From an uncultured Microbacterium sp. (GTDB lineage: Bacteria > Actinomycetota > Actinomycetes > Actinomycetales > Microbacteriaceae), in assembly GCF_947488465.1 (NCBI RefSeq), contig NZ_CANKZA010000002.1:1-64000 (forward strand): a DNA stretch of 64,000 nucleotides, in the 5' to 3' direction. How positions within the stretch are numbered: the first letter of the stretch is position 1; every line of letters begins with the position of its first letter. Shown here one piece after another: positions 7,649-20,134 of this stretch. The position numbers were made by a program, and so were the translations under genes. The notes beneath the pieces were generated by a model that saw nothing but the letters and a program-made list of their open reading frames with translations, made no database searches and was not told the DNA's origin.

Positions 7649-8811
7649 GCATGTTCACCCCCGAGATCTCCGCCACCCTCGAGCAGCAGGGGATCGAGCT
7701 TCCCAGCTGGGCCTTCGGCAACTCGGGCACCCGTTTCCGCGTCTGGACGACCGAAGGCACGCCGCGCGACGTGTTCGAGAAGGTCGCGGACGCCGCCGAG
7801 GTCAACCGCGTCACGGGCCTCGCGCCGTCGGTGGCCCTGCACATCCCGTGGGACAAGGTCGACGACTACAGCGCGCTCCGCGCCCACGCGGAAGACCTCG
7901 GCGTCGCACTCGGCACGATCAACTCGAACACGTTCCAGGACGAGGACTACAAGTTCGGCGCCCTGACGCACGAGGACGACCGCATCCGTCGCAAGGCCAT
8001 CGACCATCACCTCGAGTGCATCGATGTGATGGATGCCACCGGCTCGCGCGACCTGAAGATCTGGCTCGCCGAGGGCTCGAACTACCCCGGCCAGATGGAC
8101 ATGCGTGCGCGCCAGGACCGCCTGAACGACTCGTTGCGCACGATCTACGAGCGTCTCTCGGACGAACAACGCCTCGTGCTGGAGTACAAGTTCTTCGAGC
8201 CGTCGTTCTATCACACCGACGTTCCCGACTGGGGAACGTCCTACGCGCAGGTGGCCACCCTCGGCGACCGCGCGATGGTCTGCCTCGACACCGGACACCA
8301 CGCGCCCGGCACGAACATCGAGTTCATCGTGATGCAGCTGCTGCGTCTCGGGAAGCTCGGCTCGTTCGACTTCAACTCGCGGTTCTACGCGGACGATGAC
8401 CTCATCGTCGGCGCGGCCGACCCGTTCCAGTTGTTCCGCATCATCGTCGAGGTCATCCGCGGCGGGGGGCTGAACAACCCCGACGTGGCCTTCATGCTCG
8501 ACCAGTGCCACAACGTCGAGGCGAAGATCCCGGGACAGATCCGCTCGGTGCTCAACGTGCAGGAGATGACCGCTCGCGCGCTGCTCCTCGACCACGACGC
8601 CCTGGCGGCGGCGCGCACGGCAAACGACGTGCTGGGTGCGCAGGCCGTGTTCATGGATGCCTTCTACACCGACGTCCGCCCCGCTCTCGCCGAATGGCGT
8701 GAGAGCCGCGGCCTGCCGGCCGACCCGATGGCCGCGTTCGCCGCATCCGGCTACCAGTCCACGATCGAGGCGACCCGCGTCGGCGGCACCCAGGCCGGCT
8801 GGGGCGCCTGA
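7645..8811 (+). CDS. rhaI: L-rhamnose isomerase (RhaI type)
   Basis: The 388-residue TIM-barrel enzyme belongs to the xylose-isomerase-like superfamily, of the actinobacterial and Pseudomonas RhaI kind rather than E. coli RhaA. Useful landmarks are the N-terminal ELPSWAFGNSGTRF motif, KIWLAEGSNYPGQ, YKFFEPSFYHTD with metal-binding acidic and histidine residues, CLDTGHHAPGTNIE, and FDFNSRFYADDD. It converts L-rhamnose to L-rhamnulose with a divalent metal. GTG 7645 overlaps the mutarotase stop; ATG 7651 is an alternative start. It is the second step of the encoded pathway and is followed 111 bp later by the aldolase-dehydrogenase fusion. Confidence 0.93.
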   Translation: MSMFTPEISATLEQQGIELPSWAFGNSGTRFRVWTTEGTPRDVFEKVADAAEVNRVTGLAPSVALHIPWDKVDDYSALRAHAEDLGVALGTINSNTFQDEDYKFGALTHEDDRIRRKAIDHHLECIDVMDATGSRDLKIWLAEGSNYPGQMDMRARQDRLNDSLRTIYERLSDEQRLVLEYKFFEPSFYHTDVPDWGTSYAQVATLGDRAMVCLDTGHHAPGTNIEFIVMQLLRLGKLGSFDFNSRFYADDDLIVGAADPFQLFRIIVEVIRGGGLNNPDVAFMLDQCHNVEAKIPGQIRSVLNVQEMTARALLLDHDALAAARTANDVLGAQAVFMDAFYTDVRPALAEWRESRGLPADPMAAFAASGYQSTIEATRVGGTQAGWGA

Positions 8812-8922
8812 ACCCTCGGCCCTTCCTTCTCCCCACTTTGCCGAGCCGACGCGACTCGTCCATTCCGGACGCCGCAGCCGACGAATCCCGTCGGGTCGCG
8901 CACCACACCTAAGGAACTCCCC

Positions 8923-10959
8923 ATGACGAACCCCACCGCCGCTGAGCTCATCGCGCGCAGCAACCGCCTCGGCGCCGACCCGAAAAACACCAACTATGCC
9001 GGCGGCAACACGTCCGCCAAGGGCACCGAGACCGATCCCGTCACGGGCGACCCCGTCGAGCTGCTCTGGGTCAAGGGCTCCGGTGGTGACCTCGGCACAC
9101 TGAAGCCCGAGGGCCTCGCAGTGCTGCGACTCGACCGCATGCGCGCGCTCGTGAACGTCTACCCCGGGGTCGATCGCGAAGACGAGATGGTCGCCGCGTT
9201 CGACTACTGCCTGCACGGCAAGGGCGGCGCGGCGCCCTCGATCGACACGGCGATGCACGGGCTCGTGGATGCCGCACACGTCGACCACCTGCATCCCGAC
9301 AGCGGCATCGCGATCGCGACTGCCGCCGACGGCCCGGCGCTGACCACGCAGATCTTCGGCGACACCGTCGTCTGGGTGCCGTGGCGTCGTCCCGGCTTCC
9401 AGCTCGGGCTCGACATCGCCGAGATCAAAGCGCAGAACCCGCAGGCCGTCGGCTGCATCCTCGGTGGGCACGGCATCACGGCGTGGGGCGACACGTCCGA
9501 CGAAGCCGAGCGGAACTCGTCGTGGATCATCGACACCGCCGCCGCGTACATCGCGGAGCACGGCACGGCCGAGCCGTTCGGCAGCATCCGCCCCGGTTTC
9601 GAGGCTCTCCCTGAGGCCGACCGGCTTGCCCGCGCCGCGGCCCTCGCGCCGACGATCCGCGGCATCGCGTCGACGGACAAGCCGATGGTGGGCCACTTCA
9701 CCGATGCGGACGTCGTCCTCGATTTCCTCGCGTCCGCCGAAGCCCCGCGCCTCGCGGCCCTCGGCACGAGCTGCCCCGACCATTTCCTCCGCACCAAGGT
9801 GAAGCCGCTGATCCTCGACCTGCCGGTCACGGCATCCGTCGAGGAGCAGATCGCGCGCCTTCAGGAGCTTCACGCCGAGTACCGTGCCGACTATCAGGCG
9901 TATTACGACGCGCACGCGACCGCCGAAAGCCCTGCGATCCGCGGCGCCGATCCGCTGATCGTCCTCATCCCGGGTGTCGGCATGTTCAGCTATGGCGCGA
10001 ACAAGCAGACCGCCCGGGTCGCAGGTGAGTTCTACATCAACGCGATCAACGTGATGCGCGGCGCCGAGTCGCTCTCGACGTACTCCCCGATTTCCGACGC
10101 GGAGAAGTTCCGCATCGAATACTGGGCTCTCGAAGAGGCGAAGCTGCAGCGGATGCCGAAGCCCAAGACCCATCAGGGGCGCATCGCCTTCGTCACCGGC
10201 GCCGCCTCCGGCATCGGCAAGGCCATCGCGACGCGCCTGGCGGCCGAGGGCGCATGCGTCGTCGTCGCCGACCTCGACCTCGAGAAGGCGCAGGCCACCG
10301 CGGCCGGGCTCGGCGGCACCGACGTCGCGATCGGCGTCGCCGCGAACGTCGCCGACGCGGATGCCGTGCAGGCCGCGATCGACGCGACCGTGCTCGCCTT
10401 CGGCGGCATCGACCTCGTCGTCAACAACGCGGGACTCTCGCTGTCGAAGCCGCTGCTGGAAACCTCCGAGAAGGACTGGGACCTGCAGCACGACGTCATG
10501 GCCAAGGGTTCGTTCCTCGTCAGCAAGGCGGCGGCCAAGGCCCTCATCGAGCAGAAGATGGGCGGCGACGTCATCTACATCTCGTCGAAGAACTCCGTCT
10601 TCGCAGGGCCCAACAACATCGCATACTCCGCGACCAAGGCCGACCAGGCGCACCAGGTGCGGCTGCTCGCGGTCGAACTCGGCGAGCACGGCGTGAAGGT
10701 CAACGGCATCAACCCCGACGGAGTCGTCCGCGGCTCCGGCATTTTCGCCGCCGGCTGGGGAGCCAACCGCGCCGCCACCTACGGCGTGGAAGAGAAGGAC
10801 CTCGGCCAGTTCTACGCGAACCGCACGATCCTCAAGCGCGAGGTCGTGCCCGAGAACGTGGCGGATGCCGTCTACGTCCTCACCGGTCCGGAACTCACCC
10901 GCACGACGGGGCTGCACATCCCGGTCGACTCCGGCGTCGCGGCCGCCTTCCTCCGGTGA
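8923..10959 (+). CDS. rhaEW: Bifunctional rhamnulose-1-phosphate aldolase / L-lactaldehyde dehydrogenase
   Basis: The product is 678 residues. Residues 1-400 form a class II aldolase domain with zinc-ligand histidines in the HLHP (DHLHPDSG) and GGHGITAWG motifs. Residues about 415-678 form a short-chain dehydrogenase with the nucleotide motif TGAASGIG, NNAG, and the catalytic YSATK. The fusion cleaves rhamnulose-1-phosphate to dihydroxyacetone phosphate and L-lactaldehyde and oxidises the latter with NAD. AAGGAA lies upstream of the ATG. The 111-bp leader contains a small CGACG-AATCC-CGTCG hairpin. This fusion is a known alternative to separate RhaD and aldehyde dehydrogenase in actinobacteria and Bacillus. 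Confidence 0.93.
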   Translation: MTNPTAAELIARSNRLGADPKNTNYAGGNTSAKGTETDPVTGDPVELLWVKGSGGDLGTLKPEGLAVLRLDRMRALVNVYPGVDREDEMVAAFDYCLHGKGGAAPSIDTAMHGLVDAAHVDHLHPDSGIAIATAADGPALTTQIFGDTVVWVPWRRPGFQLGLDIAEIKAQNPQAVGCILGGHGITAWGDTSDEAERNSSWIIDTAAAYIAEHGTAEPFGSIRPGFEALPEADRLARAAALAPTIRGIASTDKPMVGHFTDADVVLDFLASAEAPRLAALGTSCPDHFLRTKVKPLILDLPVTASVEEQIARLQELHAEYRADYQAYYDAHATAESPAIRGADPLIVLIPGVGMFSYGANKQTARVAGEFYINAINVMRGAESLSTYSPISDAEKFRIEYWALEEAKLQRMPKPKTHQGRIAFVTGAASGIGKAIATRLAAEGACVVVADLDLEKAQATAAGLGGTDVAIGVAANVADADAVQAAIDATVLAFGGIDLVVNNAGLSLSKPLLETSEKDWDLQHDVMAKGSFLVSKAAAKALIEQKMGGDVIYISSKNSVFAGPNNIAYSATKADQAHQVRLLAVELGEHGVKVNGINPDGVVRGSGIFAAGWGANRAATYGVEEKDLGQFYANRTILKREVVPENVADAVYVLTGPELTRTTGLHIPVDSGVAAAFLR

Positions 10960-11056
10960 TCGTGCTCCGTGGTATGGCGCGCAGCGCCCGGCGCGCCTCA
11001 TCCGCCACACGAGTGCTCTCCCGCACCAGCGGCCATGCGACAGGGCAGGAACGGTG

Positions 11057-12478
11057 ATGAACACCGCGGGCTCCGTCGCCGCCGTCGACCTCGGGGCGAC
11101 GAGCGGCCGCGTGATCGTCGGGCGTGTCGGACCGGACACGCTCGAGACGACGACCGTCGCGCGTTTCGCCAACGACCCGATCCCCCTCGGCGACGACCTG
11201 CACTGGAATGTGCTCGGGCTGTACAGCGCGGCCCTCGCCGGGCTCCGCGAGGCATTCCGCGCGGAGCCGGCGATCGCGAGCATCGGGATCGACTCGTGGG
11301 CCGTGGACTACGGGCTGCTCCGCGCCGGGCGCCTCCTGGGCACACCGTTCCACTATCGCGACGAGCGCACCGCGCGCGGCGTCGCCGCCGTGCACGCGCA
11401 GCTGCCGCACGCCGAACTGTTCGAGCGCAACGGCCTGCAGTTCCTGCCGTTCAACACGCTCTATCAGTTCGCCGCGGAAGATCCGTTCCTGATGGATGCC
11501 GCCGACACTGCGCTCATGATCCCCGATCTGCTGGGATTCTGGCTCACCGGCAGCGCCCGCGCCGAGCTGACGAACGCCTCGACGACCGGACTCCTGCGTT
11601 GGCTCGACCACGCGTGGGACGACAGCCTGATCGAGCGACTCGGTGTCCCCCGCGGAATCCTCCCCCCGCTCATCGCGCCCGGCGAGCGCCTCGGCGCACT
11701 CCGCCCCGAGGTCGCCGCGTCGCTCGGCGGACAGGCGCCCGTGGTCGCGGTCGGCTCACACGACACCGCCTCGGCGGTCGTCGCCATCCCGATGCACGCG
11801 GATGCCGCGGCCTACATCTCGTGCGGCACCTGGGGCCTGGTCGGCGTGGAGGTCGAGCGCCCGGTTCTCACCCCCGACGCACTCGCGGCGAACTTCACGA
11901 ACGAGGGCGGCGTCGACGGGCGCGTGCGACTCCTCCACAACGTCATGGGGCTGTGGGTGCTCAGCGAGACCGTCCGCGGCTGGGAACGCCAGGAAGGGCA
12001 CGCCATCGACCTGCCGACCTTGCTCGATTCGGCAGCCGACGTCCCGGCATCCGCTGTGCCCGTCTTCGACATCAACGACGCCCGTTTCCTGCCGCCCGGC
12101 GACATGCCCGCCCGGATCGACGCCTGGTATGCCGACCACGGGGTGCGCGCACCGCAGAGCCGCGCCGAGTACACACGCGCGATCGTCGAATCACTCGCGC
12201 AGGCGTTCGCCGAGGCCACCGCCACCGCGGGCCGGCTGGGCGGGATCGATGTCCGCACGATCCACATCGTCGGCGGCGGCGCCCTCAACGCCCTCCTGTG
12301 TCAGCGCACGGCCGACCGCGCCGGCGTGCCGGTGCTCGCCGGTCCGGTCGAGGCGACCGCGCTCGGCAACGTGCTCGTGCAGGCGCGCGCGGCAGGCTTC
12401 GTCTCCGGCAGCCTCGAGTCGCTCCGGGATCTCGTCGCGCGCACGCACGCACCGCGGCGGTTCGACCCGCGCAGCTGA
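11057..12478 (+). CDS. rhaB: Rhamnulokinase
   Basis: The product is 473 residues of the FGGY carbohydrate-kinase family. The N-terminal ATP-fold strand reads AAVDLGATSGRVI, SIGIDSWAVDYGLL is the sugar-contact region, and the second-domain motifs VAVGSHDTASAV and HIVGGGALNALLCQ bind ATP. It phosphorylates L-rhamnulose at C1. ATG 11057 follows AGGAAC; a GTG three bases earlier is possible. A longer upstream frame is the shadow of rhaEW. A 7-bp-stem hairpin (10976-10997) lies in the 97-bp leader. No rhamnose transporter follows; the operon seems to end here. Confidence 0.93.
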   Translation: MNTAGSVAAVDLGATSGRVIVGRVGPDTLETTTVARFANDPIPLGDDLHWNVLGLYSAALAGLREAFRAEPAIASIGIDSWAVDYGLLRAGRLLGTPFHYRDERTARGVAAVHAQLPHAELFERNGLQFLPFNTLYQFAAEDPFLMDAADTALMIPDLLGFWLTGSARAELTNASTTGLLRWLDHAWDDSLIERLGVPRGILPPLIAPGERLGALRPEVAASLGGQAPVVAVGSHDTASAVVAIPMHADAAAYISCGTWGLVGVEVERPVLTPDALAANFTNEGGVDGRVRLLHNVMGLWVLSETVRGWERQEGHAIDLPTLLDSAADVPASAVPVFDINDARFLPPGDMPARIDAWYADHGVRAPQSRAEYTRAIVESLAQAFAEATATAGRLGGIDVRTIHIVGGGALNALLCQRTADRAGVPVLAGPVEATALGNVLVQARAAGFVSGSLESLRDLVARTHAPRRFDPRS

Positions 12479-12546
12479 TTCCTGCCGAAACCGGCCCCAC
12501 CCATCTGCGGGCTTCTATCGTGGAGAGCGTTCACGACAGGAGCAAC

Positions 12547-13464
12547 ATGACCTCTCTGCACGACGCCGAGCGCGTCATCCACCCCGACACGCAGATGGAT
12601 GCGGTCACCCTCCGCGTCGGCGATCTCGATCTGATGAGCGGCTACTACGGCGAGGCGTTCGCGCTGAACCCGATCGAAGAACGCACGCGCGGGCGCGAGG
12701 TGCATCGCGTTCTGGGTCGCGGCGACGTGCCGATGATGCGCCTCATCCACACGCCGGAACTTCCCGAGGTCAACCCCCGGGAGGCCGGACTCTTCCACAC
12801 CGCGTTCCTCTTCGATACGCAGGCGAGCCTCGCGGCCACCGTATATCGCGCCGCTCACGACGCCCGCACCCAGTTCACCGGTTCGAGCGATCACCTCGTC
12901 AGCGAGGCTTTCTACTTCACCGATCCCGAAGGCAACGGAATCGAGCTGTACACCGACCGCGCCCGTGACACGTGGCAGCACATCAACGGCGAGATCGGCA
13001 TGGACACCCTGTATCTCGACCCGAACGAATACCTCCGCACCCACCTCACGCAGGACGCGCTGGATGCCGGCCCCGCCCTCGCCGGACGCGTCGGTCACGT
13101 GCACCTGCAGGTGGGCGACATCGACGCGGCGCGCGCGTTCTACGTCGACGCGCTGGGATTCGAGGCGACTGTCTCCTCCATCCCGACGGCCCTGTTCGCG
13201 TCGGCGGGCGGGTACCACCACCACCTCGGGATGAACGTGTGGAACAGCCGCGGCGCGGGCCCACGCGCCGCGCGGCTCGGCCTCGGCGAAGTGGCGATCA
13301 CGGTGCCGACCCGCGCCGACCTCGACGCGGTCGCGGCGCGCCTCCGCGGACACGCGCAGACGTTCACCGACAACGGCACGTCGCTCATCGCCCATGACCC
13401 CTGGGGCACCGAGGTCACGCTTTCGCTGCCGGGCGTGACGGTCGACGAGCTTCTCGCGCGCTGA
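12547..13464 (+). CDS. VOC-superfamily extradiol-dioxygenase-like protein (CatE / YfiE type)
   Basis: The product is 305 residues with two glyoxalase/bleomycin-resistance (VOC) modules, about 15-130 and 165-290. Candidate metal ligands are the His in GLFHTAFLF, the Glu in GNGIELY, the His in GRVGHVHLQV, and the Glu in GTEVTLSLP. This architecture is that of Bacillus CatE/YfiE catechol-2,3-dioxygenase homologues, but many such proteins are uncharacterised. The start is ATG 12547 with AGGAGC upstream. A longer frame that includes the rhaB antiparallel shadow is not supported. It lies 68 bp after rhaB, with a possible TATCGT -10 in the gap, so it may have its own promoter. Confidence 0.8.
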   Translation: MTSLHDAERVIHPDTQMDAVTLRVGDLDLMSGYYGEAFALNPIEERTRGREVHRVLGRGDVPMMRLIHTPELPEVNPREAGLFHTAFLFDTQASLAATVYRAAHDARTQFTGSSDHLVSEAFYFTDPEGNGIELYTDRARDTWQHINGEIGMDTLYLDPNEYLRTHLTQDALDAGPALAGRVGHVHLQVGDIDAARAFYVDALGFEATVSSIPTALFASAGGYHHHLGMNVWNSRGAGPRAARLGLGEVAITVPTRADLDAVAARLRGHAQTFTDNGTSLIAHDPWGTEVTLSLPGVTVDELLAR

Positions 13465-13489
13465 CACCGCGAGCGGGCAAGCTGGAGGC

Positions 13490-14533
13490 ATGACCCTTCT
13501 CGGTGTGGACACCCCGATCGTGCTCGGCCCCTTCGGCGGAATGTCCTCGGTCGCTCTGACAGCCGCCGTCAGCACGGCCGGGGGCCTCGGCTCATACGGG
13601 CTCTACGGTTACTCCCCCGATCGCATCGTCCAGACCGCAGAACTGCTGCGCGCGGCGACGGATCGTCCGTTCGCGCTGAACCTCTGGATCCCGACCGCCG
13701 ATGAGCTCTCCGCCTCCGACGTCGACGTCACCGCCGCGCTCGCGACCGCCGCGCCGCTCTACGCACGCCTGGGCATCGACCCGCCGACGGGCACGCCCAC
13801 GCATCCGGACATCGAGGAGCAATTCGCCGCGGTCCTCGATGCACGCCCCGCGGTCGCGAGCTTCGTGTTCGGGATGCCGGGGCCCGACGTCGTCGACCGC
13901 TTCCGCGCCGCCGGCATCCGCCTGGTGGGCGCCGCAACGACCGTGGCCGAGGCGATCGCGGTCGAACGCGCCGGAGCAGACGCCGTCGTCGCGAGTGGGT
14001 TCGAAGCCGGTGGACACCGGGTGAGCTTCCTCCGCCCCGCCGATCGCTCTCTCGTGGGGACGTTCGCGCTCGTGCCGCAGGTGGTGGATGCCGTCGACAT
14101 CCCGGTGATCGCGGCCGGCGGCATCGCCGACCGGCGCGGCGTCGCTGCCGCGTTCGCCCTCGGCGCGGCGGCGGTCCAGGTCGGCACGGCGTTTCTCCGC
14201 ACGCGCGAGTCGGCGGCGAGCGACGCGCACCGCGCCGCCCTCGGTGCGATCGCGGCGGACGGCACCGTTCTGACGCGCGCCGCGACGGGACGGCTGGCTC
14301 GGGGCATCCCGAACCTCTTCATCGAGACGATCGAGGCGGGCGCGATCGCGCCCTACCCCGCGCAGAGTTGGGTGGTCGGCGCCGTGCGCGCCGAGGCCAA
14401 CCGGATCGGCGACGGCGACCTCCAATCGCTGTGGGCGGGACAGGGCGCGCCACTCGCGCGCGTCGATCATGCCGCCGATGTCTTCGATGAGCTGGCCCAC
14501 GGGATGCCGCACGCGCGTAACCTCGAGCCATGA
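13490..14533 (+). CDS. Nitronate monooxygenase-like FMN oxidoreductase
   Basis: The 347-residue TIM-barrel flavoprotein belongs to the 2-nitropropane dioxygenase / nitronate monooxygenase family. Landmarks are the N-terminal PIVLGPFGGMSS, the glycine-rich GGLGSYG, VVASGFEAGGHR containing the conserved GxEAGGH motif and active-site histidine, and the phosphate-binding PVIAAGGIADRRGV followed by GAAAVQVGTAFL. The family oxidises propionate-3-nitronate or alkyl nitronates, and some members are enoyl reductases. The stop overlaps the next small gene as ATGA (14530-14533). GGAGG is unusually close to the start, so translation may be leaderless. Confidence 0.85.
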   Translation: MTLLGVDTPIVLGPFGGMSSVALTAAVSTAGGLGSYGLYGYSPDRIVQTAELLRAATDRPFALNLWIPTADELSASDVDVTAALATAAPLYARLGIDPPTGTPTHPDIEEQFAAVLDARPAVASFVFGMPGPDVVDRFRAAGIRLVGAATTVAEAIAVERAGADAVVASGFEAGGHRVSFLRPADRSLVGTFALVPQVVDAVDIPVIAAGGIADRRGVAAAFALGAAAVQVGTAFLRTRESAASDAHRAALGAIAADGTVLTRAATGRLARGIPNLFIETIEAGAIAPYPAQSWVVGAVRAEANRIGDGDLQSLWAGQGAPLARVDHAADVFDELAHGMPHARNLEP

Positions 14534-14673
14534 GCACTCCCGACGACAGCCACCCGACCACCGACGGAGCGCCGCTCGGCGGCGATGAGACGACCGAGGA
14601 CGAGCTCGTGGCCGACAACGGCGTCGAAGACGATACCCTCGCCACGCTCGACCCGGATGCCGCGCCCGCCTGA
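14530..14673 (+). CDS. Small acidic hypothetical protein (47 aa)
   Basis: A 47-residue frame begins at an ATG overlapping the previous stop (ATGA). The protein is extremely acidic, with Asp and Glu making up roughly a third of its residues, and has no cysteines, few hydrophobics and no predicted transmembrane segment, so it is probably disordered. I do not recognise a family. The ATGA overlap and the in-frame end just before the carboxylase operator are the support for it being real. It is too short to exclude chance. Confidence 0.5.
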   Translation: MSTPDDSHPTTDGAPLGGDETTEDELVADNGVEDDTLATLDPDAAPA

Positions 14674-14684
14674 CCCCTCGACAT

Positions 14685-14733
14685 TTCGGTTATCGGTCAC
14701 TAACCTGATTTCAGTTAGCGCGCCGTAACCGAA
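14685..14733. promoter_or_regulatory. Nested inverted repeats upstream of the acyl-CoA carboxylase operon
   Basis: The outer arms TTCGGTTA (14685-14692) and TAACCGAA (14726-14733) enclose inner arms CTAAC (14700-14704) and GTTAG (14714-14718). The element ends 13 bp before the carboxylase ATG, so a repressor bound here would cover the promoter. The pattern fits a TetR- or MerR-type regulator, but no such gene adjoins the operon, so the regulator acts from elsewhere. Confidence 0.6.
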
Positions 14734-14746
14734 CGAGGGGGTCCGG

Positions 14747-18240
<3,494 letters not shown>

Positions 18241-18359
18241 CGCCACCCCGCCCCGCCCGCATGTCTGCCGGCCTCCCGCCCGCGCCCCCGCACGCCCGCA
18301 CGATCTCCGCATGGTGACCGGCAGGGTGGATGCCGCTACCCAGGCCGGCTGCGAGGGGA

Positions 18360-19205
18360 TCAGGCCTCGCGGGTGACCGTGACCTTGACGTGCAACTCGC
18401 TCTTGAAGGGTCCGGCGTACACACCGCGCAGCGGCGGGATGTCGTTGTAGTCCCGCCCGCGCCCGACGAGGACGTGGCGGTCACCGATCTCGGCGTTGTT
18501 CGTCGGATCGAATCCTTGCCAGTCGCCGGCGAACCACTCGACCCAGGCGTGCGACTCGCCCGGCACCGCGACGCCCACCTCGGCGTTGGCATTCGGGTGC
18601 AAGTATCCCGATACGTACCGCGCAGGGATCCCGACGACCCGCAGCGCGCCGAGGGTGATGTGCGCAATGTCCTGGCATACGCCCTTGCGCTCGACCCAGG
18701 CTTCGGCAGCCGTGGAGTGCACCCCGGTGACACCGTGCATGTACTCGACGGCATCCCCGACGGCTTCGGCGATCGCGTACGCGGCGCGCCCCGGGTGCTC
18801 GTGCTGCGCGGCGATCGACCGGGCGATCTCGGCCACCTCGGGATGCGCGGCGGTGCGGGGGGATGCGCTCATCATCTCGACCGTGCCGATCGAGCGCTCT
18901 GCTTCGCGTGCCAGCGCATCCCACGTGATGTCGGAGAACTCCAGCGGCCGCGGGCGCACCTCGACGAGCGAGCGCGCGGTGATGCTCAGCGCCGAGTGCG
19001 GCGCGAGCACGTCGAACGACGCGACGCGAGTGCCGAAATAGTCGAGGTACTGGTTCACGCTCGTCGACGGCTCGATGTCGAGTTGCGAGCTCAACACGAA
19101 CTGGCTGTCCGTCGAGCTCGGCAGCATCCGCGCTTCGTTGTAGGACGCGCCGACCTCACCCTGGTAGGTGAATCCGGTGGCGTGCTCGATCCGCAGGCGC
19201 ATCAT
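18360..19205 (-). CDS. Transglutaminase-like cysteine protease family protein
   Basis: The product is 281 residues. An N-terminal beta domain (about 1-90) precedes the transglutaminase core, which has the catalytic triad visible as Cys177 in KGVCQDIAH, His219 in ESHAWVEW and Asp233 in FDPTNN. It has no signal peptide. ATG 19205 overlaps the alpha-E stop (ATGA), and it is the last gene of a three-gene run with the circularly permuted ATP-grasp and alpha-E proteins. This triad is widespread in bacteria and has been proposed from comparative genomics to make or process a peptide-type modification. The actual substrate is not known. Confidence 0.88.
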   Translation of the reverse strand: MMRLRIEHATGFTYQGEVGASYNEARMLPSSTDSQFVLSSQLDIEPSTSVNQYLDYFGTRVASFDVLAPHSALSITARSLVEVRPRPLEFSDITWDALAREAERSIGTVEMMSASPRTAAHPEVAEIARSIAAQHEHPGRAAYAIAEAVGDAVEYMHGVTGVHSTAAEAWVERKGVCQDIAHITLGALRVVGIPARYVSGYLHPNANAEVGVAVPGESHAWVEWFAGDWQGFDPTNNAEIGDRHVLVGRGRDYNDIPPLRGVYAGPFKSELHVKVTVTREA

Positions 19206-20134
19206 GAGGTTTCTCCGATCCAGCTCGGTTCGGCGTGCGTCGGGAAGAACCGGTCGCGAATAGCTTCCGACGCCTCGCGCGTGACTTTCTGCACCTGCTC
19301 CATGTGCTCGGGCAACTCCGAGAGGATCTCACCGATCGGGCGGTATTCCAGATCGTTGCGGATGCGTCCGAGCGCGCGCAGCACGGTGTTGGAGTGGCCG
19401 ACGCGGTCGGCGACCGGGTCGATCGCGCTCATGCATTCCTCGGCGCGCTGGATCGAGTGGATGATCGAGCGCGGGAAGAGGCGATCGAGCAGCAGGAATT
19501 CGGCCGCGTTGCTGGCGCTCGGCATCCCGCGGTACGTGCGCAAGTACGCCTCGTAGGCGCCACACGACCGCAGAATGGTCGTCCACGACGGGCCGGATGC
19601 CTCGGTCAACGACCGCGTCGCCAACAGCCGCGCGGTCATGTCGGTGCGTTCGATCGACCGGCCGAGGGTCAAGAACTGCCAGGCCTCATCGCGGCTCGTC
19701 GACGAATCGGTGATGCCGACGGCGAGCGCGGCACGCTCGCGCACCCACTGGAAGAACTCGTGCGTCTTCTCGTCGTTGATGCGTCGCGGCATGCGCGATT
19801 GGGTCGTGTTGAGGATCTCCCACAGCTCGGTGGACACGATCTCCCGCGCGCGGCGGGCATTCTCGCGCGCCGACTGGATCGCGTAGGCGATGCTCGACGG
19901 GTTCGCACGGTCCACCGCAAGTCGGTTGAGCACGTCGGCGCGACTGACCCGCACCCCGTCTTCCTCCGGAAAGGTGCCCATGACGCCCATGAGCGAGCGG
20001 CACGCGATGTCCTCGTCGATCCACGGGTCCTCCAGCAGCAACTGAAGGTGCACATCGAGGATGCGGGCCGTCCCGTCGCTGCGCTCGATATACCGCCCGA
20101 TCCAGAACAGCGATTCAGCAATGCGGCTCAGCAT
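19202..20134 (-). CDS. Alpha-E domain protein (COG2307)
   Basis: The product is 310 residues from ATG 20134, an almost wholly helical protein beginning with the family hallmark MLSRIAESLFWIGRYIERSD. Later signatures are the region around AIQSARENARRAREIVSTE, RSIERTDMTARLL, and FLLLDRLFPRSIIHSI. No catalytic function is established for the family. It always accompanies circularly permuted ATP-grasp and transglutaminase partners, so a shared complex or pathway is likely. Its start overlaps the ATP-grasp stop by 7 bp and its stop overlaps the transglutaminase start by 4 bp, implying tight stoichiometric translation. Confidence 0.88.
   Translation of the reverse strand: MLSRIAESLFWIGRYIERSDGTARILDVHLQLLLEDPWIDEDIACRSLMGVMGTFPEEDGVRVSRADVLNRLAVDRANPSSIAYAIQSARENARRAREIVSTELWEILNTTQSRMPRRINDEKTHEFFQWVRERAALAVGITDSSTSRDEAWQFLTLGRSIERTDMTARLLATRSLTEASGPSWTTILRSCGAYEAYLRTYRGMPSASNAAEFLLLDRLFPRSIIHSIQRAEECMSAIDPVADRVGHSNTVLRALGRIRNDLEYRPIGEILSELPEHMEQVQKVTREASEAIRDRFFPTHAEPSWIGETS

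Noticed and set aside
7477..11283. A 1268-residue minus-strand open frame across the rhamnose operon
   Set aside because: It is antisense to mutarotase, isomerase and aldolase genes with clear family motifs. Its composition is Arg/Val/Asp/Gly repeats typical of reverse-frame shadows in high-G+C DNA.
10969..13464. An 831-residue frame fusing a leader to the VOC dioxygenase-like protein
   Set aside because: The first 525 residues are an Arg/Pro-rich shadow of rhaB. A clean ATG with AGGAGC at 12547 starts the real protein.
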